Assembly: GCF_001039355.2 (NCBI RefSeq)
Contig: NW_019773870.1
Location: 69,451-133,450 of the forward strand
Source: Lingula anatina
Taxonomy: Eukaryota; Brachiopoda; Lingulata; Lingulida; Lingulidae
Direction of reading: 5' to 3'
Length of the DNA: 64,000 bases
Shown: one piece after another, positions 1 to 11,745 of the stretch
Layout: every line of letters begins with the position of its first letter
Position numbering within the stretch: position 1 is the stretch's first letter
Position numbers and translations under genes: made by a program
Notes under the pieces: generated by a model
Seen by the model: only the letters and a program-made list of their open reading frames with translations
Told to the model about the DNA's origin: nothing
Databases searched by the model: none

Positions 1-93
1 CGTGTGCTCAATCAGGACCCTATATCAGAGGGATGGTACCTCAATTTGTCAAAAGTATTTTTCACTCTACCAAGCTGTAAAACAATACTTAAC

Positions 94-1012
94 CTTATCA
101 AGTTGCAGCTGATCCAGAAGCTTCCTGAATCCTTCACAAAATTCCTTCATCTTCCAGTAAGTAGGATATTCCACCTAGAAGAGAAAATATACTGTTTTTA
201 ATATTTTGTTTGATTTATGCATAAATGATACAAAATATAAACACACATCTTTTTTCTTTTCTACATTGTTACAGATTTCTTAGACTAGAAAATACTCTCC
301 TTAAGTTAGAATAACACTTGTGGCTATCATTTATATTCTCTAAAACTGCACCAAGTGATTTTGTGATTTTACATGCACTTCTTTCCTAGTAAACAGCTTA
401 GACACCATGGACATTGCTCGACAGGACAAAACACAAATCAGTTTAAGTACATACTGCAATGACCCTGTATCCTTTTGCCGTGAGAGCCAGGATTTGCCTG
501 AAGAAGACATCTGCTGTACCACTGGCTGGAGGCATACATATCAGTGGACAGCGGACGTTCTTGGGACCAGCATCATAGATAGTCCACACCTTACTGGGGT
601 CATCATCTACAGCTACCTGGTAAGTGGAATACTTCATTGTACTTCAAGGAGATTAAGTCAAACCACATACACACAGTGAGAGAGAGGGAGAAAGAGAGAG
701 AATAATAATAACATACAACTGTTACATTAAACAAAACAACCAGGTTCAAAAGCTTGAATAGACTTTTAAATTAAAAAAAAAAAACTTGAGTCTGTCAGTA
801 AATAGCTATTCAGCAAATGTTTGTTCTTTCATTCTTTCCAACACGAAATAAACTTATTTTGTTGTATTATTGTAAAGATAGACTTATGTAATGAATTTTA
901 TCTCATAAGGTAATACTGTCAGTGGGAAACAATTAACTCATCATCTTACCCTTTTCTGCGGCACACTTGCTCTAAAGCTTTGGTATTCTTGGGAATGTAA
1001 TATATCACCCAT
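94..1012 (-). CDS. SPG21: SPG21 (maspardin), N-terminal coding exons, partial
   Basis: Alpha/beta-hydrolase-fold protein of the maspardin family, which in vertebrates is a cytosolic and endosomal protein that binds CD4 and has no proven enzyme activity. Three phase-0 exons are seen on the minus strand: 1012-950 (starts [10 protein letters not shown], ends VPQKR), 616-455 (contains [34 protein letters not shown]) and 174-94 (contains [17 protein letters not shown]). Acceptors and donors are canonical (CCAG, CTAG; gtaag, gtatg, gttaag). Each exon aligns by eye, in order, with the N-terminal third of SPG21. The nucleophile-elbow segment and everything after it would lie left of the window. The start is the ATG at 1012, matching the family N-terminus. 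A non-coding first exon probably ends at 1418 (donor gtaagt) and splices to an acceptor near 1021. Identity is very likely; boundaries are inferred. Confidence 0.93.
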
Positions 1013-1412
1013 TTTGGCAGCTCAGGGTTTTTTCTTTTACATTTCACACGTGAGTTATTTATAGCTCATAATATGACTTGAAAAAGTTCCCAAAGGTAGC
1101 TACAAAATGAAATGAAAAAAAAAAAGTTGTCACCAGTATATACAGTCTATGTAGAGTTTACTTGGAGGAATAATTTCACTACACACATTATTACTCATTA
1201 GTCAGCAATGAATGCGTGTCCAATGTTAGCATGGGATAAAAACATATACACTTTTGTTCTGGAACCAAGCAAACACCGTTAAGTTTTATTGCTATCGACA
1301 AAATATGCTTTGGAACCTCTGAAACCAAACTCAAAGATTGGACAAGAGCAAATTTATTGTCTAAAATTAGCACATTAGCAGTAAATTGTATTATTTCCGT
1401 CAGGTGACTCGA

Positions 1413-1658
1413 CTTACCAGTGCTTAAACCGGAAATGAAAAATGTTTTCATGGCTCCTCTTGAGGTCTCGTATTTTCACGCCCATGTTTATGTAGCCACC
1501 TCTCGGTGGTTGTTACGTTGCTATGTTTGGCGTCATTGGAGACACTATTATTTCCCGTAAATAGATACACGTGTGTTTTTATTGGCATTAAATGAACAGA
1601 AGCTTCAGGTTGCAGGAGATCATACACAGACCAGAGATACAGCGTGTATGATTTAAAA
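1413..1658. promoter_or_regulatory. Bidirectional promoter, SPG21 / ODF3
   Basis: The stretch lies between the likely SPG21 non-coding first exon (minus, donor at 1417) and the ODF3/CIMAP1 start codon at 1659. No TATA box is seen in either direction. A GTTGCTATG half-match to an RFX X-box lies at about 1517-1525, which would suit a ciliary gene but is weak. An upstream ATG at 1648 is followed at once by a stop codon (atg att taa). The head-to-head arrangement is seen; shared promoter function is inferred. Confidence 0.45.
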
Positions 1659-1818
1659 ATGGAAACAGAAAAAGATGCTAGACAAGAAAATGAGCAAACA
1701 ACAGGGAAATCAGGCAAAGGAATTATTATAGCAGCCAGAGAGAGAGGTGAGTTTTGCAAGATTATATTGAATAATATAATACATTTGACGTTTTAACAAA
1801 GGATGTATCTCAATTCTG

Positions 1819-1878
<60 letters not shown>

Positions 1879-2959
1879 GGTGTGACAAGAAAATGTTAAT
1901 TGCTGTATAGTTCACTGCTGTTGTATAGTACTAGTACTTGCTTTTTTAAAAAAAAGAATGGACTTATTTTATCCACATATCATTTTCATTTTACAAGGAC
2001 CTGGACCAGGACGATATGGCCTTCCCTCGACATTGGGATACATAGACCATGATTTTACAAAGCATATGAAACCTGCACACTCCTTTGGACAAAGGCTTGG
2101 TAGTTTGAGTAAGTGTCATTCATATAATAAACTGATTTACCTGTGTGACATACCAGTATAAATTATTATTATTATTCTTGCAAATTAAAATTATAATTCT
2201 TGTTTTGTTTAGAGATGCATGTCATTTTAATAAAAAAAAACTATCATCTGCCTATCTATCCATGGCTTGGCAAACAGTTGTTTATACATTAGTATAAGTC
2301 AATCACCTTAATTTACAAAAAATCATCATATGTGCCATAAACCACAGGCTGACTTAAAGGAATTTGGATTATTTTAACATATTATATATTTTACTGCACG
2401 ATTTCACATTATGCAATAATTAAAAAATGACCAGTTTCATATTTGCTGATATTCACAAATGCAGACTATCAAACTATAACTGACTCCATGACATATGCAT
2501 TATTTTTTCATTGTTTTCTTTCAGTGGCAAAAGACTGCAGTCCTGGACCTGCCCACTTCATTGATCCAAGACACACACGACACGGGAAAGATGGCACTCC
2601 ATCATACTCCATGCTAGCCAGGCCAAAAGATCCAAGTAAGTCAATTAAATGTTTACAATATAAGTTATAACTGTCACAGTGGCTTAATTTTTTCAAATAA
2701 AAACTGACAGTTTTGTTGGAAGTGCTTTATTATATCTGAAGACACATGATCAAAGTCTTTCCCAAGGCCTGACACACGAACAACTCATCTCTTGCATACA
2801 ACCAAAAGAGACTTCAGACCAAACACGAATGAACCCTAACACAAATCAATCGACCATCACAAAAGCACTTCCCATTACATATTATTGCTCTGTTTTTAGT
2901 ATAACATACCAAAATAATGTCCTAGATACTAGCACAATTTCATAAAAGGAGTACTATTT

Positions 2960-3019
<60 letters not shown>

Positions 3020-3656
3020 ATTCATCTTGCTAATGACCCTTGTCACATTGAAATAGGCCATGAATATATGAACCCCTTTTATAATAATTTTGATCACTAT
3101 AAGAACAACATTTTAAGCATTGCTGTTTTTTTAAGATAGAAAATATTTTCATTGGCAATCCTTCTGTTTTTCAGATTTTTTCAAAACCCCAGGCCCAGGA
3201 CGGTATGAAAATGAAAAAGCTCATCCACAAGGAGAAAAGCATGCTCCAGTTTACTCAATGGGTGCCCGTACACGGTTCAGAAAAAGTGACAAGAACCCTG
3301 CTTCCAATGTATACTCTCTTCCTCAACTCATTGGCCCTGCTCAACCAAACAAGAGGTCATATCCAAGTTATTCCATGACAGCAAGAAGGAATGTTGGCCA
3401 TTTTGCTGAGGACTTATCAAAAACCCCTGGCCCTGGACGTTATGACGCTCTCAATCCAAACACCTGGAGAAACAAAGCTCCAATCTATGGACTCCAGTCT
3501 CGCCACTATATGCCAGGTGATACTACAGTTAAACCAGGACCAGGTGCTCATCGGCCTGAGCGTGTCACTGTACACAAACCAACACCTCCCAAACACTCTC
3601 TGGGTGTTAGGCACTCGGAGTTCGTATGTCCTCTCATCGTGCCATGTTCTGATTAG
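1659..3656 (+). CDS. ODF3: Outer dense fibre protein 3 / CIMAP1-type sperm-tail PG-rich repeat protein
   Basis: Predicted 263-residue protein close in length to vertebrate ODF3 (about 254). Four exons, all junctions in phase 1: 1659-1746, 1998-2108, 2525-2635 and 3175-3656. It carries the sperm-tail PG-rich repeat pattern, with PGPGRYG, SPGPAHF, TPGPGRYE, TPGPGRYD and KPGPGAH spaced through the chain and tyrosine-serine-methionine motifs (PSYSMLARP, PVYSMGAR, PSYSMTARR) between them. The C-terminus LGVRHSEF..PLIV matches the family end. Known members bind axonemal microtubules or the sperm tail outer dense fibre region, so a ciliary or flagellar role is likely. The start ATG is the first that is in frame after a minimal upstream ORF. 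A polyadenylation-like AATAAA follows near 3983. ODF3, ODF3B and ODF3L paralogues cannot be told apart by eye. Confidence 0.93.
1818..1877. repeat. (ATT)n microsatellite in ODF3 intron 1
   Basis: About 20 units of ATT/TAT directly upstream of ODF3 exon 2. Confidence 0.95.
2964..3019. repeat. (AT)n(AC)n compound microsatellite in ODF3 intron 3
   Basis: A long AT run passes directly into an AC run. Confidence 0.95.
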
Positions 3657-4981
3657 TTATTCTCCAAGTGTGTTCACATCTCATCTATGCATCTCCTTTG
3701 TTGAAGCGGTATGTCTTTCAAGAACTTGTTTATGGTGCACTTGCCACTATTTTGTTAGTAGTATAGTAAGTGATATTGGAGGTAAAGACAATCATCAGTA
3801 TTCGTAATTTTTTCCTATGATGGAACTCTCATTGCTCAACTTTTGTTTATGTCCTGTGATATACAATCATATTGATGCATATTTCACAATAATTGTACAT
3901 TTTTGTTGCTCAATCATGGAAAGTATTATCCAAACAGTTTGCATTTTTAAAATATTGTCTACAAGAAACATAAAGTGAAAATGAAATAAATATCAATCGT
4001 AACAAGTCAAACAATTTTATCAGTTATTATTTTAGAAATTTATTGACAAATGTAGTATGACAAATTATAAAACAATGATGATAAATGAGTATGTCTATTC
4101 CCTGCATTTCCTGAATTTAATAGCAACTTCCAATCTGGACCCCCCCCCTCTCCCCCAATGCAAACAAATTCTAGTCACCAGTTTATAAACAGAATATATG
4201 GTGAAGTAAAAAGAAAAAGCTTTTCTTTGGAAAATATATCCCCCCCTCCCCATCTCCAATATGAAAGGATTCATTTTACATTAAATTGATATCCTGAGGA
4301 AATATACTACTAAGCTCTGCTGGAGTGATATTTGAAACATTCTTGGTATTTTCTCAGAAAAGTGCATACATTTAATCAGAGTAAACTATACAGCTATAAA
4401 TATAACAACAGTAAGTACTGTAACTATCTACTACTGACACTACAATGTTCTAAAACAGATTTAATAACAAACAAATGCCAGATAATGCATACCTTCCCTG
4501 AAGGTAAATCTGAACTTTTGGCAGAGTGGATCATAGTAACATTCGAGTAACATGCTAGTCATAACTAACTGCATGTTATTACAAGAAACCATTCCCTGTT
4601 AATTTTCTGACATCCCCAGTATTTCCTTTCACACATTTTAGCACAATCAACGCACAATTGCACATTCTTCAACCAATCTTCTGTTAACAACTCCAGAGAT
4701 GTTAATTGGGGCTGAATACTCTTTTTTTTTTCTAGTCAATCATCCATGTGTTGTTCAGTCGTATTCAGCATCAAATGGGGGATTTGTGGTTTCTTTCAGT
4801 GTCATTGCATTAATTTTTTTGTTGCATTACAGTGTAGTTAACAAACTCGGTAGTCTGTGAACACAGATGGTGTATATATTTGTGAAGTCATTAACACTGC
4901 AGTCAATGTCACTGTTCAACTCATACACAATTAATATACTTCCTAGTTTTTTCAGTCTTTTTATCCACCATAATATACACA
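3657..4981. other. ODF3 3' UTR and CKS1 3' flank, convergent genes
   Basis: The two neighbouring genes converge here. AT-rich sequence with an AATAAA-like site near 3983 on the plus strand and C-rich runs at 4141-4155 and about 4241. No exon-like coding sequence is seen. Confidence 0.6.
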
Positions 4982-6680
<1,699 letters not shown>

Positions 6681-6789
6681 TTTAAAGATATAATGTTGAA
6701 AAACCGTACTGGATTAGTCGGCAGAGATCCGATAGTCTGCTGTCTCCAGATTTGAATGAGGTGCCTCTTTTTCACGTGACATCCTCCTT

Positions 6790-6815
6790 GAATTGTGATT
6801 GGTCAATATACGACT
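6790..6815 (-). promoter_or_regulatory. Inverted CCAAT box upstream of CKS1
   Basis: GTGATTGGTCAAT on the plus strand gives ATTGACCAATCAC on the minus strand, roughly 115-130 bases upstream of the CKS1 start codon. CCAAT (NF-Y) boxes are common in cell-cycle promoters. The site is seen; its use is inferred. Confidence 0.4.
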
Positions 6816-6962
6816 TTCTTTAAAGTCAAGAATACTAAAATCAAAGGAAAAACAGAAGTGCACTAGAGAATACTTATTAAGTATTACAAAGTTCAATATA
6901 TTTTTTTTCTAATTTTACTATGCTACATACATAATTTGAATTTATGAAGTGAAATATTCAAC

Positions 6963-7015
6963 AGGAAGTATCACTATGCGCTTGCGCATAAGAGGGATAC
7001 AGAAAATACTTCCTG
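6963..7015. promoter_or_regulatory. Mirror ETS sites around an NRF1-like palindrome, CKS1/SHC divergent promoter
   Basis: AGGAAGT at about 6963 and ACTTCCT at about 7008 form an inverted pair of ETS core motifs. Between them lies TATGCGCTTGCGCATA (6975-6990), a near-perfect palindrome resembling an NRF1 site. The block sits between the divergent CKS1 and SHC genes. A possible SHC non-coding exon follows with a donor at 7044 (AAG|gtatgt). Confidence 0.45.
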
Positions 7016-7043
7016 CTTTACGAACTCGGGGCACCTTTCTAAG

Positions 7044-8123
7044 GTATGTCTCATAATATCAGGTGTTAATAATATTGAAGGGTGTGGTATTTTTGTTAAG
7101 CTATTCATGAGTGCTTTAATATTGGTCTCAGCTCATTAGATTCCATTTCTAATGTCTCCAACTATCAATACTTTCACAGTCTTTTTACACATTGTTTGGT
7201 TGAATAGGAGTTATTCACGGAGTTTTTCTTTTGACGTGACTTCCCGCTACAAGATTAGTGTCTGTGTCATTATCGAATTATGAATCATGTAAGGGGAGCG
7301 ATAAAATTGAAAAGTTATTATTTTTTCGTATAGAGATTGACTGCATTAAAGGTAGGTTTACTTAGATTTTCTGATTGAATATATGATTCCTTGAATTTTC
7401 ATTAACGTAGAAAATTTGCATACATATACATTAAAAACACTGTAGAACGTGATACACCATGGGGCGGCTCTATGCTACAGCGTCGTTCTGTGGCTCTCTA
7501 TACATAATCTTATCAAACTGCAGAAAAATGATATTCTCAGTACAAAGACTTACACCTTGGAGTTTCTTAGCAAACATGTCATTGATTTTTGCCAAGTTTT
7601 CCACTCATTTCTTTCTTTTTAAATTCTCTATTCATGCATTAGTTACCAAGGACTTTTTAAACTCTAAAATATGTTGACTCTTTCTGGCTTTGGTAGAATA
7701 AGAATTTATCACAGACACTGATGTTTAGAGATTGTTTGTGAATTAAGCTTGTAAAATGTTGGTAAAATCTCACAGCTTCTATCTCCATTTATGTACAGAA
7801 ATTTCTGTAACCTGAGGCATGACAACCTGAGTTTTCACTAGTTGTGTAATCTTCATACTCTACAATATCATGATTTATGGGGGTTAGAGATAAGGATTTC
7901 ACTTTGAGAATCCTAAAACCCCAGGAAATATATAAGCTGTAAACATGTTTCAAACCTTTCCATTCTAATACATGAATATAAATTACCATGTTATACAATA
8001 TAAAATTTAAAAATTGTCTCATTGGCAATCCAGGTCATAATTTTTTAAATGATTTATAAATGTAAAGAAACTCAATTCATGAATCCCTGTTTTATTACTT
8101 TTTAAAATGTTTTTATTTAGAAA
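7044..8123 (+). other. SHC 5' flank / 5' UTR intron, first copy
   Basis: Contains possible non-coding exon donors (AAG|gtatgt at 7044; AAAG|gtaggt near 7350) and, from about 7427, the start of the block that is repeated at 11746. The intronic 72-codon reading frame at 7459 is present in both copies but shows no family signal. Confidence 0.4.
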
Positions 8124-11100
8124 ATGGACAAGCTATTAAAGAAAGGCAAGCCTCCACAAGGTAGTGATTGGTCCAAAACAGGCACATTTATAAACAAACC
8201 AACAAAAGGATGGCTTCATCCTGATGATCAACTGTCTCCTGAAGCTGGTGTTTGTTATGGTCTCAGGGTAAGTGTGTTATGTCTAGAGGTAAGTTTTATG
8301 ACCTCATGTTAAGTGAATTATAGGCTCACGGTTGGGTAAGTGTGTTAGCTGTGCCATTGCAATGGGTGTTTGCATGTGAATGTGCCATGTGATCAATTGT
8401 GACATTGAATTTATTGTGATATTTAATGAAATACAATAAGACAAATTTGTTGTTTAAAAGGTAACTTCAGTAAAAATCAAACTTTATGCCTGCAGAAATG
8501 CTTTTATATTAAAATTAGTTGATACCCCATTTCAGATATTGGGTAGATGAAAATATTTTAGGGATTGGAAATGTTATGATAGTACTGTTCACACCTTGAA
8601 TGAAAAAAATAACTAATATACTGTGCAAATGTTTTTCCAGTATGTGGGGTGTATGGAAGTAAGGCAGTCGATGAGGACACTGGACTTTGAAACAAGAACT
8701 GCTGTTGCAAAGTATGTTTATCGTGTTCTATAAAAATAAGTCTATGATATATTTTGGGTATTCATTAATCTATTAATAGATGGTGCTATGACATGTTGTG
8801 ATAAAGGGTTATCAAAGATAATGGATTGAACAAAATATTTTATGAAAATGTATGGTTTTGAGTACTTTACATGAGATGTTTAACTTTCAAAGTATGTTTA
8901 TATCCAAAGGGCTTTTTACTGTGTAGAAATATGATATAAAATTTATATTCGTGGCATCTTTGATGAACTCTAATTCACTCTCTATTACTCTGTGACATTT
9001 CCAACATAAATATACATTGACAAGGACCAGTATTTTCACTGGATACATGCCAAGTTGTCAGTTACGTTCATTTCTTTAATTAAAAATTTAATTCAAAGGT
9101 TATTGCTTAGGAAGATTTTGAGTTCCTGGCTTTCTGCATAAGATACCATATTGACACATGGAATGACAGTATGATGTTTGAAAAGAAAAGTAAGAGTTTA
9201 AGACAATGGAAGCCATTTAAGTTTTCCAATGATATTTTTCAGGGAGTCAATCAGTAGGGTGTGTGATGCTGCTGGATTGAAAACAGCTACAAAGAAGAAA
9301 AAGGTATTTTTCAGAAAATGCTTAAAAGTTCAAAGAAAGAACGTTGTAACTTTCATTTTGATGAGCATCTATATTTTAAAACTTGTTTGGTTTACCCAAG
9401 TATAGCGTTGGTTTGTGTTGCAACATATTATGATTCTGTTTGGTATTTCAGGACAAGAAACTAGTAAAAATATTGGGCGAGCACCCCAAGATGATATATG
9501 CAGGAACAAATGTGAACTTGACCATCACCACAGATGCCTTGACTCTGATGATTATGGACACAGGAGAGGTGCAGTGTATTATTACACCTTATCTATTGTC
9601 ACTCTTGACAATGTTTCAACCAACATAATATCTATTGTCACAGCAGACAAAACATCAACCAACATAGTATCTATTAGCACAACAGGCACAATGTCTGTTG
9701 TGAAAAAAGAGATCATATTGGTTGAGGCATTGTGAAAAAAGAGATCATATTGGTTGAGGCATTGTGAAAAAAGAGATCATATTGGTTGAGGCATTGTGTC
9801 TGTTGTGAAAAAAGAGATCATATTGGTTGAGGCATTGTGAAAAAAGAGATCAATGCCTCAACCAATATGATCTCTTTTTTCACAACAGACACAATAGCCC
9901 ACCTGACACATTTTGTCACAGCAGACACAATGATTCAACCAACTTGACATCTATTGTTGTAACAGACACAATGGCATCTATCATCACAGCAAACACAATG
10001 TCTCACCCAAGACAGTATCATATTAAAAGCAATTTGCTCCTTCAATTACTACCTATAACTTTTAAACTATCATAACTTAGTATTTGTGTAGTATATGTTG
10101 TGTCTTATTTTTACTTTATTAAACACTAAGTGTGATTCTTAATGTTGTGATTCTTTCAGATTCTCGTACACCATGAAATGCCTGGAATATCTTTTGCCTC
10201 AGGAGGAGATCCAGTAAGTACTCTTCACATACGTAGCACTATCACATAATATAGTAATATCATTGTGTTACTCACTCTGGCAAAATATAGAATTTTATAC
10301 TGGAGCTTATTGGTTGATCAGCTTTTTTATGTATATATCTCTTAGTTTAAAGAGAGAGAGGAAGTGAAGTTGTGTGTATTTGTTTGTAACTGAATCTTCA
10401 GTTGTTAATTTAGTGAGTACCCTGTTATACTGAAAGTGTATGTATTATGTATTTATAGGATACCATGGACTTTGTTGCTTATGTAGCCAAGGACTCTGTG
10501 AATGGGCGTGCCTGTCACATCCTGGAGTGCGGGGGAGGTCTAGCACAGGATGTCATCACCACCATGGGACAGGCCTTCGAACTGAGATTTAAAGAGTTTC
10601 TCAGAAATCAGCCCAAGGCAATGAATCTCCCAGACAAGTATGTGTGTTTTTGCTTTAGCATTTGTCATTATGTTCTTTTGCTCTTTGCACATTATCCTTG
10701 GGGACACATTTAATGTCTTCGAATATACTAAAGAAACTTGTACTTACAGGGCCGTAGCCTGAGCAAACTGCCAGGGGGGGCAGTAAGCGGACATGAGGGG
10801 GCGAAGCCACCAAGGGGGGGGTGTCCCCCTCCCACGGTGTGGAAAATTTTTAAAAACTGTATGTATAATACTGCATTCTGGTGCATTTTAACTGTTATTT
10901 AACTGCCCCCCCCCCCCCTCCGGAGGCTACGGCCCTGACTTACCAAGTATGACATTACCCCTGTTTCTGTTTGTTCAAAGACTAGAGAGTCCAGTGTTCA
11001 GCAATGAGGAGTCAGCCTGGGGAGATGACCCGGACTATTACAATGACAGACCTGGAGCTGTAGCACCTGATCAGGCTCCACCCATACCACCTCTCCCAGT

Positions 11101-11128
11101 CTACTCTGCTCCCAAGTCCAACCAACCT
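8124..11128 (+). CDS. SHC: SHC-type adaptor, PTB-encoding 5' exons, first copy of the duplicated block
   Basis: Seven exons: 8124-8267, 8641-8711, 9243-9303, 9452-9568, 10160-10213, 10459-10637, 10981-11128. They encode an intact N-terminal half: start [13 protein letters not shown] domain ([75 protein letters not shown]) and the first part of the CH1 region with [10 protein letters not shown]. Every reading frame is open and every junction is in phase. The same exons recur 4.3 kb downstream with almost only silent differences. There is no SH2-coding half before copy 2, so this copy alone would give a truncated PTB-only protein unless it splices past copy 2 to 15553. It is either a recent tandem duplication or the second allele left in the assembly; I favour the latter. 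Confidence 0.85.
9590..10060. repeat. Hairpin-forming minisatellite in SHC intron, copy 1
   Basis: Degenerate units built on variants of ctattgtcacagcagacaca. At 9692-9850 there are four full tandem copies and a partial copy of a unit containing gagatcatattggttgaggc, followed at about 9852-9885 by an inverted copy, so the array can fold back on itself. The matching intron of copy 2 (13925-14215) has the degenerate units but a single inverted-type copy. Confidence 0.85.
10747..10937. mobile_element. 191-bp non-autonomous DNA element with GGGCCGTAGCC ends
   Basis: Terminal inverted repeats CAGGGCCGTAGCC and GGCTACGGCCCTG bound a G/C-run-rich 191-bp segment without coding capacity. It is flanked by the 5-bp direct repeat ACTTA (10742-10746 and 10938-10942), read as a target-site duplication. 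The element is absent from the equivalent intron of copy 2. Its superfamily is not assigned. Confidence 0.8.
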
Positions 11129-11173
11129 GTAAGACTCAAGGACTTTTTATTTATTTATTTATTTTATTTATTG

Positions 11174-11174
11174 N
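11174..11174. other. Single N at a duplication junction
   Basis: One undetermined base directly after an ATTT run at the end of copy 1. The following 570 bases (11175-11745) are not found beside copy 1, and copy 2 begins after them. Confidence 0.95.
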
Positions 11175-11745
11175 GTGTCCAAAACGTAGTAGGGACCTTG
11201 GCTTAGGGTTATGGATCCTTTATTTTCAACATTCAGAATCAACAACACATGGGAAATTTGAAATTTACAACACAATTAACAGCAAAAAAATAAGTAACTA
11301 TGTGCTATATACGCAGCAAAAACGTCTATTGAAACCATTTTAGGAGTAATATTTTATATTGTAACTGAGCCTTGAGAACCAAGACATCGTTAAGAAAGAA
11401 AATACTATCTAAAATACTATCTAAAGGACGAATACCATGAAAGCGTGCCCCATATAGATGAACAATGATTGTGTGCAGTCGGGCAGATAATCAGATAAGC
11501 GGCTGGGACTTGGGAGATGACAATTAACGCTGTCGCTCAGCAGCATCAGTAGAGGAAGAGGTGGCAATTAAGGCTGTCACTCATCACCTCAAACGAGGCC
11601 AACTCGACTTACTTCCCGTAACCCAGCTGACTTACGCTAAGCATTGTGGCCTATTGTGTTTACCCTGTAATTATGTTAAATGTGCGATACGTAAGATTAG
11701 GGTCGTTTATCCGTATCCGTAATGTCATCTTCTCTGCACAAAACT
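11175..11745. other. Sequence between the two SHC copies
   Basis: Unique within the window; no exon-like sequence found. It contains two related short stretches (about 11519-11545 and 11562-11587, aattaacgctgtcgctcagc versus aattaaggctgtcactcatc). It could be upstream sequence of a second allele or an insertion. Confidence 0.4.

Larger units (their letters stand above)
7427..11150 (+). repeat. Long direct duplication, copy 1 (SHC PTB exons)
   Basis: Near-identical to 11746-15290, introns included, with scattered substitutions and small indels (for example 7486 c/t, 8036 c/a). Copy 1 additionally holds a 191-bp inserted element (10747-10937) and an expanded minisatellite (9692-9890). It ends in an ATTT run directly before the single N at 11174. 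Confidence 0.95.

Noticed and set aside
1448-1759. 103-codon minus-strand frame over the ODF3 start
   Set aside because: It is the shadow of the promoter and ODF3 exon 1; SPG21 coding starts further left.
7459-7677. 72-codon frame kept in both SHC duplication copies (also 11779-11997)
   Set aside because: The whole block is duplicated with little divergence, so conservation of the frame means nothing; no family match.
9692-9890. CRISPR-like array
   Set aside because: The units are adjacent without spacers, inside an animal gene intron, with an inverted last unit; it is a minisatellite.
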